Assembly: GCA_041648735.1 (NCBI GenBank)
Contig: JBAZOO010000001.1
Coordinates: 108,526 to 172,525, forward strand
DNA: 64,000 nucleotides
Direction of reading: 5' to 3'
Source: JBAZOO01 sp041648735
Lineage (GTDB): Bacteria; Verrucomicrobiota; Lentisphaeria; Oligosphaerales; CAITYL01
The translations under genes and the position numbers were made by a program. Below the pieces are notes generated by a model, which saw only the letters and a list, made by a program, of their open reading frames with translations, was not told the origin of the DNA and searched no databases. Below are positions 16,542-25,198 of this stretch, piece after piece; positions within the stretch are counted from its first letter, which is position 1; the number at the start of each line of letters is the position of its first letter.

Positions 16542-16843
16542 AGCCACCAATCCCCCCACTCTTTGCCCACGAAACACACGAAACAACCGCCAAACTCCTC
16601 CACAACCCATTTTTCACCACACGGTCACCACGTTGGATCGTAAGCTGTTCAGTCAGGATTTGCCGCTTCACTGCGGCCTTGCGGCCGTCGTGCCGTTGTG
16701 ATGAAAAGGGATTGGCGCGGATTTGTGGACAAACCCGCCGCGCCGGTTGCCCGCCGGCGATTTCCCGGCTACACTATGGGCTTTGCCAACACCGCCGCGC
16801 CATGCCGTGACGGCAACCGGACCGAAGAGCGAGACGCCACGCC
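16542..16843. other. Intergenic region with repeat remnants and a promoter
   Basis: Holds an inverted CCCACGAAACACACGAAA module (16567), a diverged GCCGCTTCACTGCGGCC...GTGCCGTTGTG module (about 16660-16700), and the promoter candidate at 16747-16775. No gene is supported. Confidence 0.6.
16747..16775 (+). promoter_or_regulatory. Candidate promoter for the DJ-1 gene
   Basis: TTGCCC (16747-16752) and TACACT (16770-16775) with an exact 17-base spacer, about 68 bases before the ATG at 16844. Confidence 0.4.
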
Positions 16844-17425
16844 ATGAAACCACAGCCGCATCTGCAAGCCCTGGTTCCCCTCGCCCCTGGCTTCGAGGAG
16901 CTGGAAGCCATCGCCATCCTCGACGTCCTCCGCCGGGCCGGCATCCACACGCTGATCGCCGCCGTGGAGGGCACGCCCGCCGTGACCGGCTCCCACAACA
17001 TCACCGTGCAGGCCGACGAACCGCTGGCCGCCGCCGCCGCCCGCCCCTGGCACGCCATCGTCCTCCCCGGCGGCATGCCTGGCGCCACCAACCTCGCCCG
17101 CTCCACCCTCCTCCTGGAACTGCTCCGCCGCACCGCCGCCAGCGGCGGCATCACCGCGGCCGTCTGCGCCGCGCCGCTGGCGCTCCATGCCGCCGGCCTG
17201 CTCCAGGGCCGCCGCTTCACCTGCTTCCCCAGCGTCCAGCCGGAACTCCCCGGCGGCATCTGCACCGGGGAACGGGTGGAAGTGGACGGCACCCTCGTCA
17301 CCGGCAAGGCGGCCGGAGCCGCCGTCGAATTCGCCTTGGCCATCGTCGAGGCGCTGGGGCTGCGGGAACAGGCGGAAGGCCTCCGCGCCGGCATGTTCGT
17401 CCAGCAGCCACCTCCGGTGATTTGA
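16844..17425 (+). CDS. DJ-1/PfpI-family protein
   Basis: A 193-aa class I glutamine-amidotransferase-like protein. Nucleophile C108 lies in AAVCAAP and the partner acid E18 in GFEELEA, the DJ-1/ThiJ/YajL arrangement. Family members act as stress-related chaperones or deglycase-like enzymes; the exact activity is debated. Length is normal. It is followed by a heptamer tandem repeat and the ABC permease, with no functional link visible. Confidence 0.9.
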   Translation: MKPQPHLQALVPLAPGFEELEAIAILDVLRRAGIHTLIAAVEGTPAVTGSHNITVQADEPLAAAAARPWHAIVLPGGMPGATNLARSTLLLELLRRTAASGGITAAVCAAPLALHAAGLLQGRRFTCFPSVQPELPGGICTGERVEVDGTLVTGKAAGAAVEFALAIVEALGLREQAEGLRAGMFVQQPPPVI

Positions 17426-17469
17426 AAATCTGATGCCTGGCCCCAAGGGCATGTCTGTGTCCGTCCGTG

Positions 17470-17558
17470 CCCCCGCAGCCCGCAGCCCGCAGCCCGCAGC
17501 CCCCAGCCCGCAGCCCCCAGCCCGCAGCCCGCAGCCCGCAGCCCCCAGCCCCCAGCCA
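17470..17558. repeat. Heptamer tandem repeat (CCCGCAG/CCCCCAG), about 12 units
   Basis: A run of 7-base units alternating CCCGCAG and CCCCCAG fills the space immediately before the ATG of the ABC permease at 17561. It leaves no room for a normal ribosome site. Likely slippage-prone. Confidence 0.85.
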
Positions 17559-17560
17559 CC

Positions 17561-18937
17561 ATGCCAACCATTGCCGCCATTTGCCTGCAAACCCTCCGCG
17601 CCAATCTCCGGCTGCGGGTGTTCCATCTGCTGGCCGGCCTGGTGCTGCTGGTCGCCGCGGGCATTCCGTTGACCGCCGCCGGGGACGGCACCGCCGTCGG
17701 CGAGGCGCAGATGATCCTGACCTACACCCTCGGGCTGCTGGCCTTCCTCCTCTCCGCCGCCACCCTCTGGATTGGCTGCACCGCCCTCTCGCGCGACATC
17801 GAAGGCTACCAGATCCACCTCGTCCAGAACTCCGCCGCCACCCGCACCCGGATCTGGCTCGGCAAATGGCTCGGGGTCTTCCTGCCCCACGCCGCCCTGC
17901 TCCTCCTCGGCCTCGCCGTCATGGCCGGCCTGCTCCACTGGAAAATGGCCCGCCGCTGGACCTATTCCGCCGCGGAACTGGAACGGGCCCGCAACGAGGT
18001 GCTCACCGGCCGCCGCGAGTACCGGCCGGAACTGCCCGACTTCCCGGCGCTCGCCTTGGCCGAATACGACCGGCGGCGGGCGGCCGGCGAACTCAGCCCC
18101 GACCACCAGCCGGCCGCCGTCAAGGCCGAACTGCTGCGGCTGATCCGCGCCCGCGCCACTGAACTGCCCCCCGGCGCCCTCCGCCCCTGGCAGTTCCAGG
18201 GCGTCCGCGCCGCCCCCCCCGGAACCCGGCTCCAGCTCCGCTACCGCCTCTACCTCGGCGACCGGCTGCGGAGTTCGCAACGGCTGACCGCGGGGGAATG
18301 GGCCGTGAAAATCCCGGACACGGAGGAGGCGCGCTTCCTGCCTTGGCGCGCCCTGAGCGGCTCCTTCCAGGAGTTCGCCATTCCGGCGGAGTTCGTTGAC
18401 CGCCAGGGCCAACTGGCCATTGCCTACCGCAACGCCGATCCGGGTGGCAGCGCGGCCCTCTTCCAGGAAGGGGATGGCCCCTTCCTCTACGCCCCCGCCA
18501 CCGGCTTCCTCCCCAACCTCGGCCGGGCCGCGCTGCTGCTGCTGCTGCAACTGGCGTTCCTGGCGGCCTTGGGCGTCACCCTCAGCGGCCTGCTCTCCAC
18601 GCCGGTGGCGATGTTCGTCGCCGTCTCCTATCTGCTGCTGGGGCTGACCGTCCAGCAGGTGGTGACGGCGCCGGCGAAGAACGAGTTCGGCGCCGGGGAA
18701 TACAGCGGCGTCGGCGACCGCCTCTCCCAGGGGGTGGCGCGTGCCGTGGAGCTGGCGCTGGTCTCGGTGGGCGACTTCAACCCCACCCCCGACCTGATCC
18801 ATGGCCGGCTGATCACCGGCGCCAAGCTCGGCCGGGTCACCGGCAATCTGCTGCTGCTGCGCACCCTGCCGCTGGCGCTGCTCGGCATCTGGCTGTTCAA
18901 CCGCCGGGAACTGGGACTGGTCATCCGGACCTCGTGA
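17561..18937 (+). CDS. ABC-2-type transporter permease-like membrane protein
   Basis: A 458-aa protein with two transmembrane segments near the N-terminus (about 18-75), another about 105-130, a long extracytoplasmic region (130-300) and three to four helices at the C-terminus. The pattern TLWIGCTALSRDIEGYQI...RTRIWLGKWLG resembles ABC-2-type permeases. No ATP-binding subunit is adjacent, which is unusual. Its stop is one base before the next gene's ATG, so the two are translationally coupled and probably work together. The start is preceded by the heptamer repeat rather than a ribosome site. Confidence 0.7.
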   Translation: MPTIAAICLQTLRANLRLRVFHLLAGLVLLVAAGIPLTAAGDGTAVGEAQMILTYTLGLLAFLLSAATLWIGCTALSRDIEGYQIHLVQNSAATRTRIWLGKWLGVFLPHAALLLLGLAVMAGLLHWKMARRWTYSAAELERARNEVLTGRREYRPELPDFPALALAEYDRRRAAGELSPDHQPAAVKAELLRLIRARATELPPGALRPWQFQGVRAAPPGTRLQLRYRLYLGDRLRSSQRLTAGEWAVKIPDTEEARFLPWRALSGSFQEFAIPAEFVDRQGQLAIAYRNADPGGSAALFQEGDGPFLYAPATGFLPNLGRAALLLLLQLAFLAALGVTLSGLLSTPVAMFVAVSYLLLGLTVQQVVTAPAKNEFGAGEYSGVGDRLSQGVARAVELALVSVGDFNPTPDLIHGRLITGAKLGRVTGNLLLLRTLPLALLGIWLFNRRELGLVIRTS

Positions 18938-18938
18938 A

Positions 18939-20594
18939 ATGAACGCCAAACCCTCCTCCAACCTCCGGATCATCCCCTGGCCGCGGCTGCTGGCGCTGGG
19001 CCTGGCCCTGCTGCTGGCGGCACTGCTGCTCGCCGGCCTCTCCTTCACCCAGGGACGGATGAACCGCCTGCGCCAGGAGCACGGCCTGACCGAGACCGCG
19101 CCGCTGGAGAACGCCCCGCCCCTGGTCGCCTTCACCACCGTCGCCCTCGGCGGCTTCCGCGGCCTGCTGGCCGACGCCCTCTGGCTGCGCTCGACCCGGC
19201 TCCAGGACGAGGGCAGCTATTTCGAGATGTTCCAGCTCGCCTCCTGGATCGTCAAGCTCCAGCCGCGCTTCACCGGCGCCACCGCCTTCCTCGCCTGGAA
19301 CATGGCCTACAACATCTCCGTCACCTGCAACGACTTCAACGACCGCTGGCGCTGGATCCAGCGCGGCATCGAACTGATCCGCGACGAGGCGCTGCTCTAC
19401 AACCCCACCGATCCGGAACTCTACAAGGAACTGAGCTGGATCTACCTCCACAAGCTCGGCCAGGACATGGACGACGCCAACCGCCACTACAAGCTCCAGT
19501 TCGCCAAGCTCATGACCGCCGCCGCCGGCCCCGCACCAGTGGATTGGGACGCCCTCAACCGCGCCCCGCGCACCCCCGCCGCCTTCCGCGCCGCCCTCGG
19601 CGACACGGCCCAGCTCTGGCCGCTCCTCGCCGCCCAGAAGCTCACCCTCGACGACCTCGAAAGCCGCTTCCGCACCGGCCAGGGCAAGCTGCCGCCCGAA
19701 CTCGACCGCGAACTGCCCGCCGCCGAACGCGCCCCCCTCCTCACCTGGCTGCGCGCCCGCTGGCTGCGCGAGGGGCTGCGCCTGGAGCCCCGCCGGATCG
19801 CCGAACTCAACCGCCGCTACGGCGCCCTCGACTGGCGCCTGCCCCAGGCCCATGGCCTCTATTGGGCCGAAGCCGGCCTGGACCACGCGCCGGAGCGCCA
19901 GCACCTCGGCTGCGAGCGGCTCGTCTTCCAGGGGCTCAGCCAGGCCTTCAAGTCCGGCCGGCTGCTCCTGCCCGACCCGGCAAGCGACCTGTTCGACACC
20001 ACCCCCAACCTGGAACTCCTCCCCACCGTCACCCAGGCCTACCGCGACAGCATCGCCAAGCACCCGGCCAACCAATCGGTGCGGGCCGGCTACGAGAACT
20101 TCCTGATCGATGCCACCGTCACCCTCTACACCTTCGGCCGCACGCGCCAGGCCCTGGACTACCTCCAACGCCTGCGCCAGGAGTTCAGCGGCAACGCGAA
20201 ATACCGGCAGCCCCTCGACGAGTTCGCCCTCGGCCAGCTCGCCGAGGACGTCGCCAGCGCCAGCCGCGCCCAGGCCCAGGGCACCATCCAGGGCTACCTG
20301 GTCCAGTCCTGCTATTGGCTGGCGCTGGGGGACGAGGAGCGCTCCGCCGCCTTCGAGATGATCGCCGGCCGGATCTGGCAGAAATACATGAAGCAGATCG
20401 GCCCCGGCACCATGGAGCGCCGCGGCCTGGCCCCGCTGCCGGAGATGAAGCGCTACGTCATCGGCGGCTGCCTCCAGCAGTTCCCCCCGGCGCTGGCGGA
20501 ACGCTTGCGCGCCACCCTCGGGCCGGCGGCGGCGGCGGCGCCGCCATCAGTCCCATCAGTCCCATCAGTCCCATCAGTCCCATCAGTCCCATGA
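18939..20594 (+). CDS. Membrane-anchored helical-repeat protein of unknown function
   Basis: A 551-aa protein with one N-terminal transmembrane helix (about 17-36), then an alpha-helical region with TPR-like character (YNPTDPELYKELSWIYLHKLG, near 150). I do not recognise a named family; similar proteins paired with ABC-2-like permeases are expected in PVC genomes. The final residues are (PSV)n, encoded by the start of a 9-bp minisatellite at 20545. The stop codon itself is formed by a change inside that repeat, so the C-terminal length must vary with repeat number. It overlaps functionally, by one-base spacing, with the permease gene upstream. Confidence 0.7.
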   Translation: MNAKPSSNLRIIPWPRLLALGLALLLAALLLAGLSFTQGRMNRLRQEHGLTETAPLENAPPLVAFTTVALGGFRGLLADALWLRSTRLQDEGSYFEMFQLASWIVKLQPRFTGATAFLAWNMAYNISVTCNDFNDRWRWIQRGIELIRDEALLYNPTDPELYKELSWIYLHKLGQDMDDANRHYKLQFAKLMTAAAGPAPVDWDALNRAPRTPAAFRAALGDTAQLWPLLAAQKLTLDDLESRFRTGQGKLPPELDRELPAAERAPLLTWLRARWLREGLRLEPRRIAELNRRYGALDWRLPQAHGLYWAEAGLDHAPERQHLGCERLVFQGLSQAFKSGRLLLPDPASDLFDTTPNLELLPTVTQAYRDSIAKHPANQSVRAGYENFLIDATVTLYTFGRTRQALDYLQRLRQEFSGNAKYRQPLDEFALGQLAEDVASASRAQAQGTIQGYLVQSCYWLALGDEERSAAFEMIAGRIWQKYMKQIGPGTMERRGLAPLPEMKRYVIGGCLQQFPPALAERLRATLGPAAAAAPPSVPSVPSVPSVPSVP

Positions 20595-20706
20595 GGCCCA
20601 TGAGTCCCATGAGGCCCATGAGGCCCATGAGTCCCATGAGGCCCATGAGGCCCATGAGTCCCATGAGTCCCATGAGGCCCATGAGGCCCATGAGGCCCAT
20701 GAGGCC
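20545..20706. repeat. 9-bp minisatellite, 18 units
   Basis: Five units of CATCAGTCC (20545-20589) are followed by 13 units alternating CATGAGGCC and CATGAGTCC (20590-20706). The first units are coding for the gene at 18939; the switch to CATGAG creates its TGA stop. On the minus strand the array lies 30 bases beyond the sulfhydrylase stop. Confidence 0.95.
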
Positions 20707-20735
20707 CATGGAAGTGACAGCCCCGCCGGCGGCCC

Positions 20736-22040
20736 TCACCCGGCCGCGGCGGCCTGCAAGGCCTGCTCGAAGTCGGCCTTGATGTCCGCGATGTGCTCGA
20801 TGCCGACGGCGACCCGGACAAAGTCCTCGGAAATGCCGCAGGCGGCCAGGGCGGCGGCGTCAAGCTGCTGGTGCGTCGTCGAGGCCGGATGGATCACCAG
20901 GGTCTTGGCGTCCCCCACATTGGCCAGGTGGCTGGCCAGCTTGACCGAGTCAATGAACTTCGCCCCGGCCGCCCGGCCACCCTTGACGCCAAAGCCCAGG
21001 ACCGAGCCGTACCCACCCTTCAGGTAGCGGCTGGCCTGGGCATGGTAGGGATGCTCCGGCAGCCCGGTGTAGTTGACCCACCCCACCCGCGGATGCCGCG
21101 CCAGCCAGCGGGCCAGCTCCAGGGCGTTTTCGCAGTGCGCCTTCAGCCGCGGCCCCAGCGACTCCAGCCCCTGCAAAAAGAGGAAGGAGTTGAACGGGCT
21201 GGGGCAGGGGCCCATGTTGCGCATCCCCTCGACCCGGGCCTTGAGGCTGAAGGCCGGATTGAGCCCGGTGGCGGCATCGCGCAGCGCCGTCGCATAGACG
21301 ATGCCATGGTAGCTCGGATCGGGCTCGGTGAACTCGGCGAAGCGGCCATTGCCCCAGTCGAACCGCCCGCCATCCACGATCACCCCGCCAATGGAGGTGC
21401 CGTGGCCGCCGATCCACTTGCTCGTGGAATGGATCACGATGTCGGCGCCATGCTCGATGGGGCGGCAGAGCAGCGGCGCGAAGGTGTTGTCCACCGCGAA
21501 CGGCACCCCGGCGGCGTGGGCGGCGCCGGCGATGGCCGCCAGGTCGGGCACGTCCCCCTTCGGGTTGCCCAGGGTCTCGGCGTAGACCAGCCGCGTGTTC
21601 GGCCGGATGGCGGCGCTGACCTTGGCGGCGTCAATCCCCTCGAGGAAGCTCACCGCGATGCCAAAGCGCGGCAAGGTGTAGCGGAAAAGGGTGTCGGTGC
21701 CGCCATAGAGCGAGGCGGAGGCGACGATGTGGTCGCCCGCCTTGGCGAGGGTGGCGACGGTCAGGAAGATCGCCGCCATGCCGCTGGCCGTCGCCAGGGC
21801 GCCAACGCCCCCCTCCAGCGCCGCCAGCCGCTTCTCCAGCACCTCGGAAGTCGGGTTCATCAGCCGGGTGTAGATGTTCCCCGCCGCCTTCAGCGCGAAG
21901 AGGTCCGCCGCGTGCGCCGTCGAATCGAAGACATAGGCCGAGGTCTGGTAGATGGGCACCGCCCGGGAGTGGGTCGCCGGATCGGCGCTCTCCTGGCCGG
22001 CGTGGACGATGATCGTTTCAGGGTGCAGTGGCTGCTTCAT
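20736..22040 (-). CDS. metY: O-acetylhomoserine sulfhydrylase (Cys/Met metabolism PLP enzyme)
   Basis: A 434-aa fold-type I PLP enzyme. The lysine that binds PLP is in HSTSKWIGGHG (about residue 208), with YGGTDTLF and YAETLGNP motifs typical of O-acetylhomoserine (thiol)-lyases. It makes homocysteine from O-acetylhomoserine and sulfide. AAGGAG stands about 8 bases before the ATG. The start lies 23 bases inside the end of the glycosyltransferase gene, so translation is probably coupled. Cystathionine gamma-synthase is a possible alternative but the length and VDNTFAPLLCRP context favour MetY. Confidence 0.9.
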   Translation of the reverse strand: MKQPLHPETIIVHAGQESADPATHSRAVPIYQTSAYVFDSTAHAADLFALKAAGNIYTRLMNPTSEVLEKRLAALEGGVGALATASGMAAIFLTVATLAKAGDHIVASASLYGGTDTLFRYTLPRFGIAVSFLEGIDAAKVSAAIRPNTRLVYAETLGNPKGDVPDLAAIAGAAHAAGVPFAVDNTFAPLLCRPIEHGADIVIHSTSKWIGGHGTSIGGVIVDGGRFDWGNGRFAEFTEPDPSYHGIVYATALRDAATGLNPAFSLKARVEGMRNMGPCPSPFNSFLFLQGLESLGPRLKAHCENALELARWLARHPRVGWVNYTGLPEHPYHAQASRYLKGGYGSVLGFGVKGGRAAGAKFIDSVKLASHLANVGDAKTLVIHPASTTHQQLDAAALAACGISEDFVRVAVGIEHIADIKADFEQALQAAAAG

Positions 22041-23895
22041 GCTTGTCTCCTTGCCTGTGGGGATGGACAGCGGTGGCGGGCGGCGGCGGCGGCGATGCCG
22101 GCACCAAGCTCTGGCGCAGCGCCAGGGCCTGGGGATGCCCCGGCCGCCGGCGCAACGCCTCATCGAGGAACCGCAACGCCGCCGCCCGGTCATCTTTCAC
22201 TTGAACCAGGATCACCGCCGCATTGAAGGCGCTGGCCGCATCGCCGGGGACCGTGCGGACGGCTTCCTGGAACGAAGCCAAGGCGTCCTCGTACCGCTCC
22301 AGCCCATACAAGGCCTGCCCCCGGATGCCCGGCAGCGTCGGATAGGGCCCCACCGCGGCCGCCTGGTCGGCCCAGGCCAGCGCCTGGGCGTGGCGGCCCA
22401 GCCGGAAGGCGGCGTTGCTGAAGCGCAGATATTCCACTTGCCGGAAATCCTCCGAGCGCACCCCCCACCAGTCGCCCCAGGCCACCACCGCCCCGCCCAA
22501 GCCAAGGGCCAGCGCGACGGCGGCCCGCCACCGGCCACCGGCCGCCCGGAGCCAGGTGGGCATCCCCGCCACTGCGGCCGCCGCCAAAACCGCGACCGGG
22601 AACCAGAGCGGCATCCGCATCCGGCCGCAAGCATAATACAGCCCGATCGCCCCGCCCAGCCCACCCCAATACCCCAGCAGCAGGAGCAGCCGCCGCCGGC
22701 GGAGCCCCCGCAGCCCAAGGGGCCCAAGCGCCGCCGCCACCACGGCGAAGGGCAGCGCCCAGCCGAACGAGAGGGGGATGAAACGCAAGGTCGGCGACAA
22801 CGCCTTCTGCAACCGGAAATCCTCGAAATTGTACAGCTCCCGGTCCTGGTGCAGGAACAGCGCCTTTTTCAGCAGCAGCCCCCCCCACGCCGCCGGTTCC
22901 GCCCGGATCGCCGCCTTGGCGCGGCCAAACCAATGCCCGTCCACGGCCCGGAACGTCGGCCGCTGGCCGGCGGCCGCGATTGCCCGGCTCGCCTCCCGCC
23001 ACGCCAGCACCCGCGTCGGATTGCCGCCAGCAGGGTCGGCAACCATTCCGGGCTGGACCAGGTAGCGGCCATTCGCCCCGGGGCGGTTGGCCTGATAGAA
23101 ATTGTAGCCGGCCTGCCACGGGAAAACCAGCCATTCCTTCCCGGCCAACCGGTTGCGCAGCGCCACACCCCCCATGGCCAGCAGCACGGGCACCAGGAAC
23201 AGCCCCGCCGGAAGCAGCGCCCGCCAGCTCCGCCGGCGCAGCGCCGGCCAGGCCAGCCACGCCGCCAGCAGCGGCAGCACCGGCGTCAAGGTCGGCCGGA
23301 AAAGCCAGGCCAAGGCCGCCGCCACGCCGGAAGCCACGGCGACCCGCCACCCCGGCCGCGGCCAGGTCAGCAGCAGGGCCACCAGCAGCGATTGCAGGAA
23401 AAAGACCCAAAAATCCGGCACCAGCCGGGCTTCCAGCCGGATCAGCGGCGGATAAAAGGCGATCAAGCCGGCCGCCACCAGGGCGGCCACCCGGCCAGCC
23501 CGGGCCCCCGTCACCAGCCGCCGCGCCGCCAGCGCCGCCGGAACCGCCAGGGCGGCGCCGGCCAGATGCTGGAGCAGCCGCGCCAACCAGCTCCAGCCAT
23601 CGCCGGCCAGCGCCATGGTGCCAGCCAAGTACAGGGCGTAGCCGGGCGCCTTGAACAGTGGCTCCGCCCCAAACCCCTGCCCCGCCAGCAGCCCCCGGGC
23701 CGTCGCCGCCAGCTCCGCCTCGTCCAGCAACGGCACGTGGAACAGCGGCGACTGCGCCGCCTGTTCGCCCAGGTAGAGCAGCCGCAGGAAAAGCCCCACC
23801 ACCACCACCGCCAGCAACGGCCAGCCGCCACGCCGGCCCCCGGCCTGCCGGCCGGGCAAGGGAGATGCTTCCTGCGTCTGTCTGGCCGTGGCCAT
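22018..23895 (-). CDS. GT39-like membrane glycosyltransferase with C-terminal TPR repeats
   Basis: A 625-aa protein. About ten transmembrane helices (20-450) with the acidic DEAELAATARGLLAG loop (about 47-61) after the first helix, the hallmark of ArnT/PMT-like transferases that use lipid-linked sugars. The C-terminal third is soluble with at least two TPR-like units (AALGLGR..., LYGLERYEDALASFQEAVRTVPGD). Start chosen at MATARQ, 27 bases downstream of the folE stop; it ends within metY. A target glycan or protein is not evident. Grouping with folate and methionine genes is unexpected. Confidence 0.8.
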   Translation of the reverse strand: MATARQTQEASPLPGRQAGGRRGGWPLLAVVVVGLFLRLLYLGEQAAQSPLFHVPLLDEAELAATARGLLAGQGFGAEPLFKAPGYALYLAGTMALAGDGWSWLARLLQHLAGAALAVPAALAARRLVTGARAGRVAALVAAGLIAFYPPLIRLEARLVPDFWVFFLQSLLVALLLTWPRPGWRVAVASGVAAALAWLFRPTLTPVLPLLAAWLAWPALRRRSWRALLPAGLFLVPVLLAMGGVALRNRLAGKEWLVFPWQAGYNFYQANRPGANGRYLVQPGMVADPAGGNPTRVLAWREASRAIAAAGQRPTFRAVDGHWFGRAKAAIRAEPAAWGGLLLKKALFLHQDRELYNFEDFRLQKALSPTLRFIPLSFGWALPFAVVAAALGPLGLRGLRRRRLLLLLGYWGGLGGAIGLYYACGRMRMPLWFPVAVLAAAAVAGMPTWLRAAGGRWRAAVALALGLGGAVVAWGDWWGVRSEDFRQVEYLRFSNAAFRLGRHAQALAWADQAAAVGPYPTLPGIRGQALYGLERYEDALASFQEAVRTVPGDAASAFNAAVILVQVKDDRAAALRFLDEALRRRPGHPQALALRQSLVPASPPPPPATAVHPHRQGDKHEAATAP

Positions 23896-23921
23896 GCCGC
23901 CCTCCAAGCGCCGCGGGCGGA

Positions 23922-24470
23922 TCAGCTCCGGGCGCGGATCAGCTCCAGGAACTCGTTGCGCGTCGCCGGGGAATTGTGGAAGCTGCCCAGCATGGCCGAA
24001 GTCACCGTCTGGGAGTTCTGCTTCTCCACCCCGCGCATCATCATGCACAGGTGCTGCGCCTCGATCACCACCCCGACCCCCTCGGCGTCAATCGCCTTCT
24101 TGACGATCTGGGCGATCTGCTGGGTCAGCCGCTCCTGCACCTGGAGCCGGCGCGCATAGCAGTCCACCAGCCGCGCCAGCTTGCTCAGCCCGAACACCTT
24201 GCCGCGCGGGATGTAGCCGATGTGGCAGCGCCCGAAGAACGGCAGCAGGTGGTGCTCGCAGAGGCTGTAGACCTCGATGTCGCGGATGATCACCATGTGG
24301 TTGCATTCCTCGGTGAACACCGCCTCGTTGATGATGTCCTCCGGCTCCTGGGCGTACCCCGAGCAGAGGAAGCGCAGCGCCTCCTCGACCCGGGCCGGCG
24401 TCTTCACCAGCCCCTCCCGCTCCGGATCCTCCCCGAGCTGCCGCAACAATTCGCGCACCAATTCCTGCAT
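23922..24470 (-). CDS. folE: GTP cyclohydrolase I
   Basis: A 182-aa enzyme with zinc ligands C71 and H74 (SLCEHHLLPF) and C142 (AQHLCMMMRG). It converts GTP to dihydroneopterin triphosphate, the first step of folate and pterin synthesis. I chose the ATG at 24470, which has AGGA about 8 bases upstream and gives the usual FolE N-terminus; an in-frame ATG at 24533 would add 21 residues unlike the family. First gene of a minus-strand group with the glycosyltransferase and metY. Confidence 0.95.
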   Translation of the reverse strand: MQELVRELLRQLGEDPEREGLVKTPARVEEALRFLCSGYAQEPEDIINEAVFTEECNHMVIIRDIEVYSLCEHHLLPFFGRCHIGYIPRGKVFGLSKLARLVDCYARRLQVQERLTQQIAQIVKKAIDAEGVGVVIEAQHLCMMMRGVEKQNSQTVTSAMLGSFHNSPATRNEFLELIRARS

Positions 24471-25198
24471 GGCCAGTCCTGTCTCCGCCGGGCGGACTCC
24501 GCACGCCCGCATGGCGGCTGGCCGGCCCGGCATTCAACCCGACAATGTAACTTCCGGCCAGGCAAAGTCGAACCCGCCCCGCCACTGGCAGGCGGCGGAA
24601 TTGAGGCTTTTTCCGGCGATCCGTCTGGAGTCCGCGGCTTCGCCGCCGAAGCCAAGGCGAAGCCGGCTCCGCGGCCGCTCGGGACAGCTCCCGTTGTCGG
24701 GGCGGGGATGACGTGGGAGCTTGCCGCCGGGGACGGCGGGCATTGAAGGCCCCGGAAGGGGCCTGGGCATAAAGCCCCCGGCTTCAGCCGGGGGGGCTGG
24801 GTGTTCCACATTGTTGAGTTGCGCCCCAGCGGGGCGCGGGAAGGCCGGGGCGCAAAAGCAAGGGGACAATCCGCGATCCCCCGGCTGAAGCCGGGGGCTA
24901 CACACCCCGACCCCGCTGGGGTCACGATCCCCCAGCCGCATCCCGTTGGTGTCCAGCCTTTAGGTTGATCTATTCATGAACCGCTCCCGGTGATTTTCTC
25001 CGTGCCCTCGGCGCCTCCGCGGTGAAACGATTTCAAGCTTGGCGGTTCGTCAGCGAAAGTCGGCGGGTCAAAGCAGTTCCCAGTTCCCCCCGCCGCTGGC
25101 AGGCGGCGGAAGAGGGTCTATAGTCCAAAGCTTTGCCCGCGGAATGGGCACCGCCCCCCGACCCTCACCCCCCCTTTCCCCAGAAAGCCCTTCCTCCC
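24471..25198. repeat. Long noncoding region with inverted-repeat hairpins
   Basis: No gene is supported. Two copies of the same palindrome in opposite sense, CCCCCGGCTTCAGCCGGGGG (about 24775) and CCCCCGGCTGAAGCCGGGGG (about 24878), bracket GCGCCCCAGCGGGGCGC (24821). They are followed by GACCCCGCTGGGGTC (24908). Related hairpins lie at 478-515. The CCCGTTGGTGTCCAGCCT and ATTCATGAACCGCTCCCGGTGATTTTCTCCG modules recur from 5667 and 1848. This is the third cluster of the REP-like material in the window. Confidence 0.75.

Noticed and set aside
20458..20863. Minus-strand frames encoding (MGL)n or (HGPHG)n repeats
   Set aside because: They are the 9-bp minisatellite read in other frames; no ribosome site and overlapping metY.
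21952..24159. A 735-residue plus-strand open frame
   Set aside because: Antisense to the glycosyltransferase and folE, Pro/Arg/Gln-rich low-complexity translation, no ribosome site; a composition shadow.
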